Assembly: GCA_964556225.1 (NCBI GenBank)
Contig: CAZKVJ010000001.1
Location: forward strand, 186,001-250,000
From: CAZKVJ01 sp964556225
GTDB lineage: Bacteria; Actinomycetota; Acidimicrobiia; Acidimicrobiales; Ilumatobacteraceae
Direction: 5' to 3'
Length of the DNA stretch: 64,000 nucleotides
Of the stretch, positions 15,822 through 23,438 are shown piece by piece (positions within the stretch are counted from its first letter, which is position 1; every line of letters starts with the position of its first letter). The notes under the pieces were generated by a model. That model searched no databases and was not told where the DNA came from. It saw only the letters and a program-made list of their open reading frames with translations. A program made the translations under genes and the position numbers.

Positions 15822-17870
15822 ATGCGAGCGACGCTGCGCACGTGCGTGCGGGCACTGCTGACGACCGGGCTGGCGGCGGGGATCCTGGCGATCCCGGCAG
15901 CATCGGTCGCGGCCGAGGCAACCCCTCCGTTCATCCCGGCGAGCGCGTCCTGGCTCGACACGGTCAACTACTACCGGGCCATGGCCGGGGTGGCCCCGAT
16001 CGCCGAGAACGCCACGCTGTCGTCCGGTGCGTACAACCACTCCTGCTACATGCTCCAGAACGGGATCGGCCACGACGAGGTCCCCGGGTACCCGGGCTAC
16101 ACCGCCAGCGGGGACGATGCCGGCAACAACGGCAACGTGGCGGTCAGCTCGGTGTACGGCCAGACCGCACGCAGCCACGTCGAGCTCTGGATGACCGGGC
16201 CGTTCCACGCCATCGGCGTGCTGCGCCACAACCTGGCCCGTGCCGGGTTCGGCAAGTGCGACTCGACGTCCACGTCGCCGTGGAAGTCGGGGGCCACGTT
16301 CACCTGGGGTTCTGGGGCCAACCTCGGCATCGACTGGGGTCGGGCGCGCCCCGGCACGCCCATCCTGTTCCCGGGCAACGGCACCACGACCAACCTGGAT
16401 CGCTTCGTCACCGAGTCACCCAACCCGCTGACCTACTGCGGCTGGCCGAGCGGCGGCGGCCTGCCCCTGATCGCGATGATGCCGGAGGGCGTGAGCGCAG
16501 CGACCGGTGCCATCACGGGGCCGTCGGGCCCGTTGCAGGTGTGCACGCTCCATCCGGGGAACCTGCCGGCGGGGCTGGCCCGCGACATCCTCGCCAGCGA
16601 GAACGCCGTCGTGGTCATGGCGCGGGATCGTCTGCCGGCCGGTACGTACTCGGCCACGGTGACCACCCAGGCCCGCACGGTGAGCTGGTCGTTCACGGTG
16701 GACCCGGCGGCGGCCGACGGCACCCCCGCCCCGCCACCGGACACCTACGTCACCGGCGGTGTCTCGGGCTTCAGCCCGGTGACACCGTTCCGTCTCGTCG
16801 ACACCCGCAGCGGACTCGGGGCGACCCGCCTGCAGGCCAACGTGCCGGCTCGCATCGTGGCTGGTGGCGTCGGCGGGATCCCAGCCGGCTCGACCGCGGT
16901 GAGCGCCAACTTCACCATCGTGACGCCGAACGGCGCCGGCTACCTGACCGCGTACCCGTGCGGGTCCGTGCCCCTGGTGTCGACCGTCAACTACTCGGCC
17001 GGCGAGACCGTCCCGAACGCGGCGATCGTCCCGCTCGACGCGTCGGGAGGGCTGTGCGTGCTCTCGACGTCGAGCGCGGACCTGGTGATCGACGTGAACG
17101 GCGCCTTCTCGGCGGCCGGCCCCGGGCGTCTCACCCCCACCACCCCGACGCGCGTGTTCGACACCCGCAGCGGGCTGCGGGCACCAGGGCGGCTCACCGC
17201 CGGGCAGGTCCTGCGGGTGGACATGAACGACGACGGCACCGGAGTGCCGGCCGATGCCACGGCCGTGGTCCTCAACCTCACCGCCCACCGCTCGTCGGCG
17301 CTCAGCTTCGTCACCGCCTTCCCCTGCGACCAGTCCCAGCCCGTGGCGTCCAACCTCAACCCGAAGGCCGGCGAGACCCGCCCCAACCAGGTGATCGTCC
17401 CGCTGGCGGCGGACGGCAGCGTCTGCTTCTACAGTGCCTCCGACGCCGACCTCTTCGCCGACCTCGCCGGCTACGTCCGGCCCGCGAGCGGGGCCCGCTT
17501 CACGCCGCTGGCCCCCACCCGGATCACCGACACCCGGGACCGGTACCGCACGGCGCTCAACGCCGGGACGAACGGCAACCCGGTGCCCGCCGGTGGGGTG
17601 CTGCAGATCCCGATGGCCGGGGTGCGCGGCATCCCGGCCGGAGCGACGGCGGTGTCCGTCAACGTCACCACGACCGACACGCTCGGCGACGGCTACGTCA
17701 CGGCCTACCCGTGCGGCACGGCGCCGCCGTTCGCCTCCACCGTGAACCTGCGCCCGTGGGTCGCGATCCCCAACGCAGCCCAGGTCAAGCTCTCGAGCAC
17801 GGGGTCCCTGTGCGTGTACGTCACGCACAGCGTCCACGTGATCGTCGACATCAACGGCATCTGGTCGTGA
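15822..17870 (+). CDS. Secreted CAP-domain protein with three 'DTR' repeats
   Basis: This 682-residue protein has a Sec signal ending near IPAASVAAEA (about 30). A divergent CAP/SCP domain follows (about 40-190), with SWLDTVNYYRAMAGV, YNHSCYMLQNGIGHDE and RSHVELWMTGPFHAIGVL. After a second beta-rich part come three tandem repeats of about 120-130 residues (roughly 310-430, 435-550 and 555-682). Each begins with F/TP-x-R-(LV/VF/IT)-DTR, has a YPCG or FPCD Cys motif, and ends with a V/F-x-D-(V/I/L)-NG or AGY-type strand. Such repeats are common in secreted Acidimicrobiia proteins and may form a wall-binding or adhesive module. The start follows AAGGAGCGGG. Confidence 0.8.
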   Translation: MRATLRTCVRALLTTGLAAGILAIPAASVAAEATPPFIPASASWLDTVNYYRAMAGVAPIAENATLSSGAYNHSCYMLQNGIGHDEVPGYPGYTASGDDAGNNGNVAVSSVYGQTARSHVELWMTGPFHAIGVLRHNLARAGFGKCDSTSTSPWKSGATFTWGSGANLGIDWGRARPGTPILFPGNGTTTNLDRFVTESPNPLTYCGWPSGGGLPLIAMMPEGVSAATGAITGPSGPLQVCTLHPGNLPAGLARDILASENAVVVMARDRLPAGTYSATVTTQARTVSWSFTVDPAAADGTPAPPPDTYVTGGVSGFSPVTPFRLVDTRSGLGATRLQANVPARIVAGGVGGIPAGSTAVSANFTIVTPNGAGYLTAYPCGSVPLVSTVNYSAGETVPNAAIVPLDASGGLCVLSTSSADLVIDVNGAFSAAGPGRLTPTTPTRVFDTRSGLRAPGRLTAGQVLRVDMNDDGTGVPADATAVVLNLTAHRSSALSFVTAFPCDQSQPVASNLNPKAGETRPNQVIVPLAADGSVCFYSASDADLFADLAGYVRPASGARFTPLAPTRITDTRDRYRTALNAGTNGNPVPAGGVLQIPMAGVRGIPAGATAVSVNVTTTDTLGDGYVTAYPCGTAPPFASTVNLRPWVAIPNAAQVKLSSTGSLCVYVTHSVHVIVDINGIWS

Positions 17871-17902
17871 GTCCGACCTGAGCCACCGGATGTCGTGAGG
17901 AC

Positions 17903-17934
17903 GCCCCGGGGGAGGTGCCCGCTCCCCCCGGGGC
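17903..17934. terminator. GC-rich hairpin between CAP protein and proA-like gene
   Basis: GCCCCGGGGGAG pairs with CTCCCCCCGGGGC, with one bulged base and a 7-nt loop. It lies between two convergent stops (17870 and 17942), so it probably ends both transcripts. Confidence 0.7.
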
Positions 17935-17941
17935 AAGGTCG

Positions 17942-19450
17942 CTAGCGGTGCAGGTCGTGATCGGCCTGCACCGCTCGCAGCCGGATCGTGTGCACGGAGT
18001 CACCGGCCAGGATCCCCGAGCGGGCCAGCAGCCGGCCGTGCTGCCAGTTCGACAGCCCGAGCTCGGGCCGGCCGAGGGCGTACTGGCCGTCGACCCAGCG
18101 GGTGAAGCCGTTGCCGACGAACGGCGCATCGACACCGGTCCAGAACCGGGCCTGCTCGGCCGCATCGTCCGACACGAGCGAGGCCACGAACCGTGGGCTG
18201 TAGCGGTTGCACAGCTCGATGGCGTGATCGAGCGAGTCGCACACGACGAGCGCGACCTCCGGGTTCTGGTCCCACTCCCATTCGGTGGCCAGCGCCGACT
18301 CGTCGATGAGGTCGGCCTCAGGTTCGCGATGATCGACGTCCGGGCGCAGCACGTGGACGGTGCGCTCGAACCAGTCGGCAGGGACCAGCGCCTCGCTCCC
18401 CCGCACCACGTGCAGGCGTGCCGGGTGACCGCGCCGCTCGCCAGCACGGAAGACCCCCGACACGACGTGCGGGACCAGCTCGCCGGCCCGGTCGCGCACG
18501 ACGCACACCACGTTGGCGGTGTTGCAGACCTTGCGATCGAGCGAGCGCATGACGACGTGCTCCAGGCGCATCCCGTCGGCACCGCGGCCGGCCACCACCC
18601 ACGCCCCGCCCGTGCCGTGCAGGCTCACGGGGACACCGGCCTGGCGCGCCACGGCACCGAGCTGGGTCACGGCGGCGCCGGAGCCGCGGGCCACCGCCAG
18701 CGCCAGGCGGCGATCGGAGAACAGCGCCCAGCCGGCGGCGTGCGAGGCGGCGTCGACGAGCCCGACGGCGCCGGGCGGGATGCCCGCCTCGGCGAGCGCC
18801 GGCTGGAGCGCGTGGCGCACGATCGCTCGCGCGGTCCCCAACGCGTCGCTGCCGATGCGGAACACGACGGTGTTGCCGCTGCGCAGCACCCCGGTGGCGT
18901 CGGCGAACACGTTGGGACGCCCCTCGAACACGAAGCCGACCACGCCGAGCGGCGCCCGGCGGGACTCGACCCGCCAGCCCTCGTGCTCGACCACGTCGAC
19001 CAGGCGGTCCCGCCCACCCGGCAGGTCGCGCCACACTCGCAGCCCGGCCACCATGTCGGCCCGCATCGCCGCGCTCAGCTCGAGGCGCGTCGTTGCGCGT
19101 CCCCGCTCGTGAGCGGCCGCGACGTCGGCGGCGTTGGCCGCTGCGATCGGGCCGAACGAGGCGTCGTCGGCCAGGCGAGCGGCGAACACCTCGTAGAAGT
19201 CGCTGATCGCCTCGTCGGTGACGGCGGCGAGATGCCCGAACGCCTCGACGGCGGCGCCCACGACCTGGTCGACGACGAGGTGCTCCGAGGCCGGGATGTG
19301 CAGGAGCTGGCCGGTCTCCTGGACCACGACCAGGTGGTCGCCGGGCTGGAACGCCTCCGCCAGCTCCGCCGTCACCGCCGTCACCCCGTCACCGCCGTAG
19401 GGGACGAGCTGGCCGGCTTCGAGTCGCTGGAGACGGGTCGCGTCGCTCAT
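17942..19450 (-). CDS. proA: Glutamate-5-semialdehyde dehydrogenase homologue
   Basis: This 502-residue ALDH-fold protein reads as ProA: APLGVVGFVFEGRPNVFADA, SGNTVVFRIGSDALGTARAI, VSLHGTGGAWVVAG and the catalytic Cys in SLDRKVCNTANVVCVV. The C-terminal WVDGQYALGRPELGLSNWQHGRLL fits substrate and oligomer contacts. ProA makes glutamate-5-semialdehyde in proline synthesis. It is about 80 residues longer than usual ProA. The extra part is an N-terminal region (YGGDGVTAVTAELAEAF, DHLVVVQETGQLLHIPASE) with no clear family. No proB is nearby, so another semialdehyde substrate is possible. A large imperfect palindrome lies just upstream. Confidence 0.75.
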   Translation of the reverse strand: MSDATRLQRLEAGQLVPYGGDGVTAVTAELAEAFQPGDHLVVVQETGQLLHIPASEHLVVDQVVGAAVEAFGHLAAVTDEAISDFYEVFAARLADDASFGPIAAANAADVAAAHERGRATTRLELSAAMRADMVAGLRVWRDLPGGRDRLVDVVEHEGWRVESRRAPLGVVGFVFEGRPNVFADATGVLRSGNTVVFRIGSDALGTARAIVRHALQPALAEAGIPPGAVGLVDAASHAAGWALFSDRRLALAVARGSGAAVTQLGAVARQAGVPVSLHGTGGAWVVAGRGADGMRLEHVVMRSLDRKVCNTANVVCVVRDRAGELVPHVVSGVFRAGERRGHPARLHVVRGSEALVPADWFERTVHVLRPDVDHREPEADLIDESALATEWEWDQNPEVALVVCDSLDHAIELCNRYSPRFVASLVSDDAAEQARFWTGVDAPFVGNGFTRWVDGQYALGRPELGLSNWQHGRLLARSGILAGDSVHTIRLRAVQADHDLHR

Positions 19451-19470
19451 CAGCCCCAGTCTGTCCTCCC

Positions 19471-19533
19471 CCCTCCGTTCTGGCACCACCAAGTAGCGCT
19501 CAGCGCTACTTCCTGGGACCAGAACGGGGAGGG
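19471..19533. repeat. Long imperfect palindrome between divergent genes
   Basis: Two arms, 19471-19500 and 19502-19533, meet at a single base. The inner 10 bp (AAGTAGCGCT C AGCGCTACTT) are perfect. The outer CCCTCC-GTTCTGG also repeats inverted with a 2-nt gap, and about 26 of 30 positions pair. It fills the space between proA-like and MBL genes. It could be an operator, a small hairpin repeat or a remnant mobile unit. No second copy was seen here. Confidence 0.75.
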
Positions 19534-19535
19534 CG

Positions 19536-19541
19536 TAGCCT
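19536..19541 (+). promoter_or_regulatory. Leaderless-type -10 box for MBL hydrolase
   Basis: TAGCCT fits TANNNT and ends 7 nt before the ATG at 19549. It lies directly next to the palindrome, so a protein bound there would block it. Confidence 0.45.
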
Positions 19542-19548
19542 CCGGTCG

Positions 19549-20262
19549 ATGGACTCGCGGCTCTACTTCCGCCAGCTGCTCGCCGGGCGCGACTTCGCGG
19601 TCGACGACGGGATCGCCCAGCAGATGGTCAACTTCACGTACCTGCTCGGCGACCGGGCGTCGGGTGAGTGCCTGCTGGTCGACCCGGCGTACGCCGTCGA
19701 CGACCTCCTGGCCGTGGCCGCAGCCGACGGCATGCGGGTGTGCGGAGTGCTGGCGACGCACTTCCACCCCGACCACATCGGCGGGTCGATGATGGGGTAC
19801 CGCATCGAGGGCGTCACCACGCTGCTCGAGCGCGTCGGGGTGAAGATCCACGTCCAGCGCCACGAGGCGCCGTGGGTGATCCGCAGCGCCGGCGTGTCGG
19901 AATCCGACCTGGCCCAGCACGAGCCGGGCGACCGGGTGAGAGTCGGTGAGATCGAGATCGAGCTGGTCCACACCCCGGGGCACACCCCGGGCAGCCAGTG
20001 CTTCCTCGTCGATGGTCGCCTCGTCAGCGGTGACACCCTGTTCCTGGACGGGTGTGGACGGACGGATCTTCCGGGCAGCGATCCGGCGGCCATGTACGAG
20101 AGCCTGCAGCGCCTGGCCAAGCTGCCCGACGACACCATCGTGTTCCCCGGCCACCGCTACTCGCTCCCGTCCAGCGGCACCATGGGATCGATCCGGGAGT
20201 CGAACTACGTGTTCAAGCCGCCGAGCCGGCAGGCCTGGATGGAGTGGTTCGGCGGGTCCTGA
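19549..20262 (+). CDS. MBL-fold hydrolase (glyoxalase II/persulfide dioxygenase-like)
   Basis: This 237-residue metallo-beta-lactamase-fold protein has metal motif THFHPDHIGG (about 70-79), a third His in HTPGHTPGSQCFLVDG, Asp in VSGDTLFLDGCGRTDLPGSD and a final His in VFPGHRY. The run CGRTDLPGSD followed by a Tyr and Leu-rich helix is typical of glyoxalase II and persulfide dioxygenase (ETHE1)-like members. It could hydrolyse a thioester or oxidise a thiol persulfide; sequence alone does not separate these. It has a leaderless-type promoter and is divergent from the proA-like gene. Confidence 0.8.
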   Translation: MDSRLYFRQLLAGRDFAVDDGIAQQMVNFTYLLGDRASGECLLVDPAYAVDDLLAVAAADGMRVCGVLATHFHPDHIGGSMMGYRIEGVTTLLERVGVKIHVQRHEAPWVIRSAGVSESDLAQHEPGDRVRVGEIEIELVHTPGHTPGSQCFLVDGRLVSGDTLFLDGCGRTDLPGSDPAAMYESLQRLAKLPDDTIVFPGHRYSLPSSGTMGSIRESNYVFKPPSRQAWMEWFGGS

Positions 20263-20279
20263 CCGTCTGCGCGCCCGGG

Positions 20280-20909
20280 TCAGCCGGCCAGGCCGAGCGT
20301 CAGACCCATCAGTGCGAGGTGGTACGTGACCATGATGGTCACCCCCATCCACGCCCGCTCGCGCACGAAGCGACGCCAGCCGAGGACGCTGTCGGAGACG
20401 ACGAACAGCGCCGAACCGGCGATCACCGCCACCAGCCCGGTGGCCCAGCCCAGCACGGCCATCGCCGAGATGACGACCAGGTAGGCCACGACGGGCGCGC
20501 CGAGCGAGTGCTCGGCCGCTGCGGCCACGATGCGCCGGCCCACCGTGGCCGCCACCACCACGGCGGCGACGAGGCCTGGGATCGCCAGCCGCCAGCGGTC
20601 GAACCCGAGCGCGGCGAACATGCCGACGAAGGCCAGGTGCCCGAGCAGGAACGCAGCGAGGCCGACCACGAACTGGTCGACGCGGGCCAGCAGCGCCACG
20701 TCGCCCACCAGACACAGCGCCAGCGCGACGATGCACCAGCGGGTGGGCGTCGGCGGCGCGTCGAGCGCCAGCGCCAGCACCACGAGCAGGACCGGCACCA
20801 CGGGTTTGGTCCACGTCTCGAGCCGGTCGTCGTGGTTGAGCCGCGACCACCAGTTCAGCCCGGCGATGAGCAGGGTGGCGATCAGCGCCAGCCAGGCATC
20901 GGGGTTCAT
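20280..20909 (-). CDS. YhhN family membrane protein (lysoplasmalogenase-like)
   Basis: This 209-residue protein has eight hydrophobic helices. The YhhN/TMEM86 hallmarks are KPVVPVLLVVLAL near residue 36, CLVGDVALL (about 67), FLLGHLAFVGMF, GSALFVVSDSVLGWRRF (about 165-180) and a closing TYHLALMGLTLGL. Animal TMEM86B hydrolyses lysoplasmalogens; the bacterial role is less certain. Its ATG overlaps the TauE gene stop by 4 nt, so it is the last gene of the minus-strand set starting at the aminotransferase. Confidence 0.85.
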   Translation of the reverse strand: MNPDAWLALIATLLIAGLNWWSRLNHDDRLETWTKPVVPVLLVVLALALDAPPTPTRWCIVALALCLVGDVALLARVDQFVVGLAAFLLGHLAFVGMFAALGFDRWRLAIPGLVAAVVVAATVGRRIVAAAAEHSLGAPVVAYLVVISAMAVLGWATGLVAVIAGSALFVVSDSVLGWRRFVRERAWMGVTIMVTYHLALMGLTLGLAG

Positions 20910-21637
20910 CCGCGGACCGCCGCGACGATCGCGCTCAGCCCGGCGAGGGCCAGCAACACCAGCACGAGGTGGCGGAAGCGCTCCGCAGTGACGTGGCGGC
21001 GGGCCCAGAGCCCGATCAGACCGCCAAGGGCCAGCGCCGGGAGTGATACCAGCACGCCGACCAGGACGTCGTCCGTGACCTGCCCGGCCAGGGCGAACCC
21101 GAGCAGCGCCAGCACCCCGGAGCCGGCGAACACCACGCTGATGGTGGCTCGGAACTCGTGCGGCGGAAGATGCCGGCCCTGCAGGCTGAACACCAGAGGC
21201 GGTCCGTTCGTCGACAGCGATGTCGCCAGCACACCGCTGGTCACCCCGGCCGCCCACTCCACGCCGGGCCCGGCGTTGCGCAGGTCCACCCCTCGGGCCA
21301 GGAGCACCGTGGCGGCCAGCACGGCGACGCCCAGGGCCAGGCGCAGCATGGACTCGTCGATGGCCATGAACACCAGCAAACCGACCGGCATCCCGACCAG
21401 GGCCGCCAGCAGCAGGCGGCGGGCGATCGGCCAGCGCAGGTGCGCCCGCTCGACCAGCGCCTGGCCGGTGCTGGAGAACAGGCCGAGCCCCGTGGAGACG
21501 ACCACTGCGACCTTGGGGTCGACCGCCGCCGCCATCACCGGTACGGCGAGCAGGGCGAAGCCGAAGCCGGCCGTCACCTGCACGACCGAGGCGACGAACA
21601 CCGCGGCCAGCAGCGCGACGAGCTCGCCGGTGCTCAC
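20906..21637 (-). CDS. TauE/SafE family sulfite or organic-anion permease
   Basis: This 243-residue membrane protein has about eight helices. The repeat halves start VTAGFGFALLAVPVMAAAVDPKVAVVVST and AGVTSGVLATSLSTNGPPLVFSL, the usual TauE/SafE marks. Members export sulfite, sulfoacetate or other small anions. The GTG at 21637 overlaps the aminotransferase stop by 4 nt, and its stop overlaps the next start, so the three genes are coupled. The pairing suggests it moves a substrate or product of the aminotransferase, but this is only context. Confidence 0.85.
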   Translation of the reverse strand: MSTGELVALLAAVFVASVVQVTAGFGFALLAVPVMAAAVDPKVAVVVSTGLGLFSSTGQALVERAHLRWPIARRLLLAALVGMPVGLLVFMAIDESMLRLALGVAVLAATVLLARGVDLRNAGPGVEWAAGVTSGVLATSLSTNGPPLVFSLQGRHLPPHEFRATISVVFAGSGVLALLGFALAGQVTDDVLVGVLVSLPALALGGLIGLWARRHVTAERFRHLVLVLLALAGLSAIVAAVRG

Positions 21638-22980
21638 CCGACGAGAGCCTCGACGGCGGCGGCGAACACCTCCGTGTGGCGGTCGACGTCGGCTTCGACA
21701 TGGTGCGCTGACAGCAGCGCCATGTTGTGGAACGGCGTCAGGAGCACACCTCGGTTGATGGCCCACAGGTGCATCAGCGCGTCGAGCTCGGCATCGACGG
21801 CGGCGGCGGCATCGGCGCCGTTGCGAGGTGGTGGGCAGAACCAGTACTCGGCCCGAGCGCCGAGCTGCTGCACGTGCCAGGGCAGACGGTGACGGTCGAT
21901 GACGGCCTGCACCCCTTCGGTCCAGCGGGTGGCGAGGGGGATCATCCGCTCGAAGTCCTCCTGGCGCAGCGTGGTCGACAGGGTGGCCCTGATGGCTGCC
22001 AGCGCCAGCGCGTTGCCCGTGAGCGTGCCGCCGATCCCGCTGACGTCGACGTCGTGGCCGAGGAGCTCCTTGCCCAGGCGAGCCCCCAGCTCGGCGCTCA
22101 TGCCGTACGCAGCAGCGGGAACGCCGCCGGCGATGGGCTTGCCGATCACGAACAGGTCCGGCTCGAGCCCCCACGCCACCGTGCAGCCGCCGGGTCCGGC
22201 GCAGATGGTGTGCGTCTCGTCGATGACGAGCAGCGTGCCGTGGCGACGGGTCAGCGCGCGGACCCCCTCGAGGTAGCCGTCCGCCGGCAGGACGATGCCG
22301 ATGTTCGTGAGGGCGGGCTCCATCAGCACGCAGGCCACGTCACCGGGGGCCAGGGCCGCCTCGAGGGCGTCGAGATCGTTGAACGGCACGACCTTGGTGG
22401 TGAGGGCCGGGTCGACCTGCGGGCCGATGGCGCCCGGCCGGCTCACCACCCGGCCGGAGGCGTCGAGCACCGCCAGCGTCTCGTCGACCGTGCCGTGGTA
22501 GCACCAGTCCATCACACAGACCTTCGCTCGCCCGGTGAGATGGCGGGCGAAGCGCAGGACGAACCGGTTGGCGTCCGTGGCGGTCATGGCCAGCTGCCAG
22601 TGCGGCAAGCCGAAGCGCGCAGCGAGCTGATCAGCCACCCAGATCGCGTCCTCGCTCGGGAGCATGGTCGTGATCCCGCGCCGGGCCTGGGCCGCCAGGG
22701 CGTCGGCCACCTGAGGCAGGGCGTGCCCGGTCATGGCGCCGGTGTCGCCGAGGCAGAAGTCGACGTAGGTGTGGCCGTCGACGTCGGTGAACCGGGCACC
22801 GGAGGCGGTGTCGACGAACACCGGGAACGCGCCCGGCCAGCGGGTCATCCACGGCATCGGCACTCCCGCCAGCAGATGACGTGACGCCGCCGCGGCGAGC
22901 TCGGCGGAGCGAGGGTGCGCCTCGACGAAGCGCGCCTCCTCGGCGATCATCAGCTGGTGCAGGCGCGCTCGGTCGATCAC
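21634..22980 (-). CDS. Class III PLP aminotransferase (GSA aminomutase-like)
   Basis: This 448-residue PLP enzyme of the class III fold has DFCLGDTGAMTGHA near residue 75 and the phosphate-binding TATDANRFVLRFAR. The cofactor Asp is in LLVIDETHTICAGPGG (about 253-268), and the Schiff-base Lys is in FVIGKPIAGGVP (about 282). It resembles glutamate-1-semialdehyde aminomutase and its catabolic relatives. DATDAN replaces the usual SGTEAN. The true HemL motif GEVMTGFR is replaced by ETHTICAGPGG, so heme synthesis is unlikely. It lies 7 bp after the rpiB-like gene and overlaps the TauE gene. Confidence 0.82.
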   Translation of the reverse strand: MIDRARLHQLMIAEEARFVEAHPRSAELAAAASRHLLAGVPMPWMTRWPGAFPVFVDTASGARFTDVDGHTYVDFCLGDTGAMTGHALPQVADALAAQARRGITTMLPSEDAIWVADQLAARFGLPHWQLAMTATDANRFVLRFARHLTGRAKVCVMDWCYHGTVDETLAVLDASGRVVSRPGAIGPQVDPALTTKVVPFNDLDALEAALAPGDVACVLMEPALTNIGIVLPADGYLEGVRALTRRHGTLLVIDETHTICAGPGGCTVAWGLEPDLFVIGKPIAGGVPAAAYGMSAELGARLGKELLGHDVDVSGIGGTLTGNALALAAIRATLSTTLRQEDFERMIPLATRWTEGVQAVIDRHRLPWHVQQLGARAEYWFCPPPRNGADAAAAVDAELDALMHLWAINRGVLLTPFHNMALLSAHHVEADVDRHTEVFAAAVEALVG

Positions 22981-22987
22981 GGGTCGC

Positions 22988-23395
22988 TCACCCTAGGCGA
23001 GCGATGGTCGCCACCTCGTCCGCATCGACGGCCGTGCCGAGGAACGCCTCGAGCATCTCCTCCGCCACTACCGGGGTGGTGAGGCGGATCCCGAGTGCGA
23101 GCACGTTGGCGTCGTTCCATCGCCGGGCGCCACGAGCCGTCTCGGCGTCGGTGCACAGCGCCGCCCGTGCCCCGCCCACCTTGTTGGCGGCGATCGACAC
23201 GCCCGTGCCCGTCCAGCAGCACACCACGCCGCGGTCGGCTCTCCCGGCCACGACCGCTTCGGCCACCAGCCGGCCCACCTCCGGCCACGGGGCGCCGTCG
23301 GCCAGGACCTCCACCTCGTGCCCCTGGACCTTCAGCCAGTCGACGAGGTGGGCGGTCAGCTCCGTGGAGGTGTCGGTGCCCAGCGCCACGCGCAT
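22988..23395 (-). CDS. RpiB/LacAB family sugar-phosphate isomerase
   Basis: This 135-residue protein matches the RpiB fold: MRVALGTDTSTELTAHLVDWLKVQGHEVEVLADG at the start, the active-site loop VVCCWTGTGVSIAANKVGGARAALC (Cys near 59; GTGxSIAANK motif) and WNDANVLALGIRLTTPVVAEEML. RpiB interconverts ribose-5-phosphate and ribulose-5-phosphate, and relatives act on other sugar phosphates. Catalytic His and Asp of true RpiB near GSDHAG are changed here (GTDTST), so the substrate may differ. The ATG follows a leaderless-type -10 box and is divergent from the amidohydrolase gene. Confidence 0.82.
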   Translation of the reverse strand: MRVALGTDTSTELTAHLVDWLKVQGHEVEVLADGAPWPEVGRLVAEAVVAGRADRGVVCCWTGTGVSIAANKVGGARAALCTDAETARGARRWNDANVLALGIRLTTPVVAEEMLEAFLGTAVDADEVATIARLG

Positions 23396-23403
23396 CGAGC
23401 GCC

Positions 23404-23409
23404 AGGGTA
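23404..23409 (-). promoter_or_regulatory. Leaderless-type -10 box for RpiB-like gene
   Basis: On the minus strand TACCCT fits TANNNT and ends 8 nt before the ATG at 23395. It lies back-to-back with the box of the divergent hydrolase. Confidence 0.45.
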
Positions 23410-23426
23410 GTGCCGCCACCGTTTCG

Positions 23427-23432
23427 TACACT
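23427..23432 (+). promoter_or_regulatory. Leaderless-type -10 box for amidohydrolase
   Basis: TACACT fits TANNNT and ends 6 nt before the GTG at 23439. The open frame extends far upstream of this GTG, so the box decides the start. Confidence 0.5.
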
Positions 23433-23438
23433 TCGCCC

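Noticed and set aside
21634..22980. Aminotransferase as HemL (heme synthesis)
   Set aside because: The GSA aminomutase motifs around the active site are replaced, and neighbours are catabolic and transport genes.
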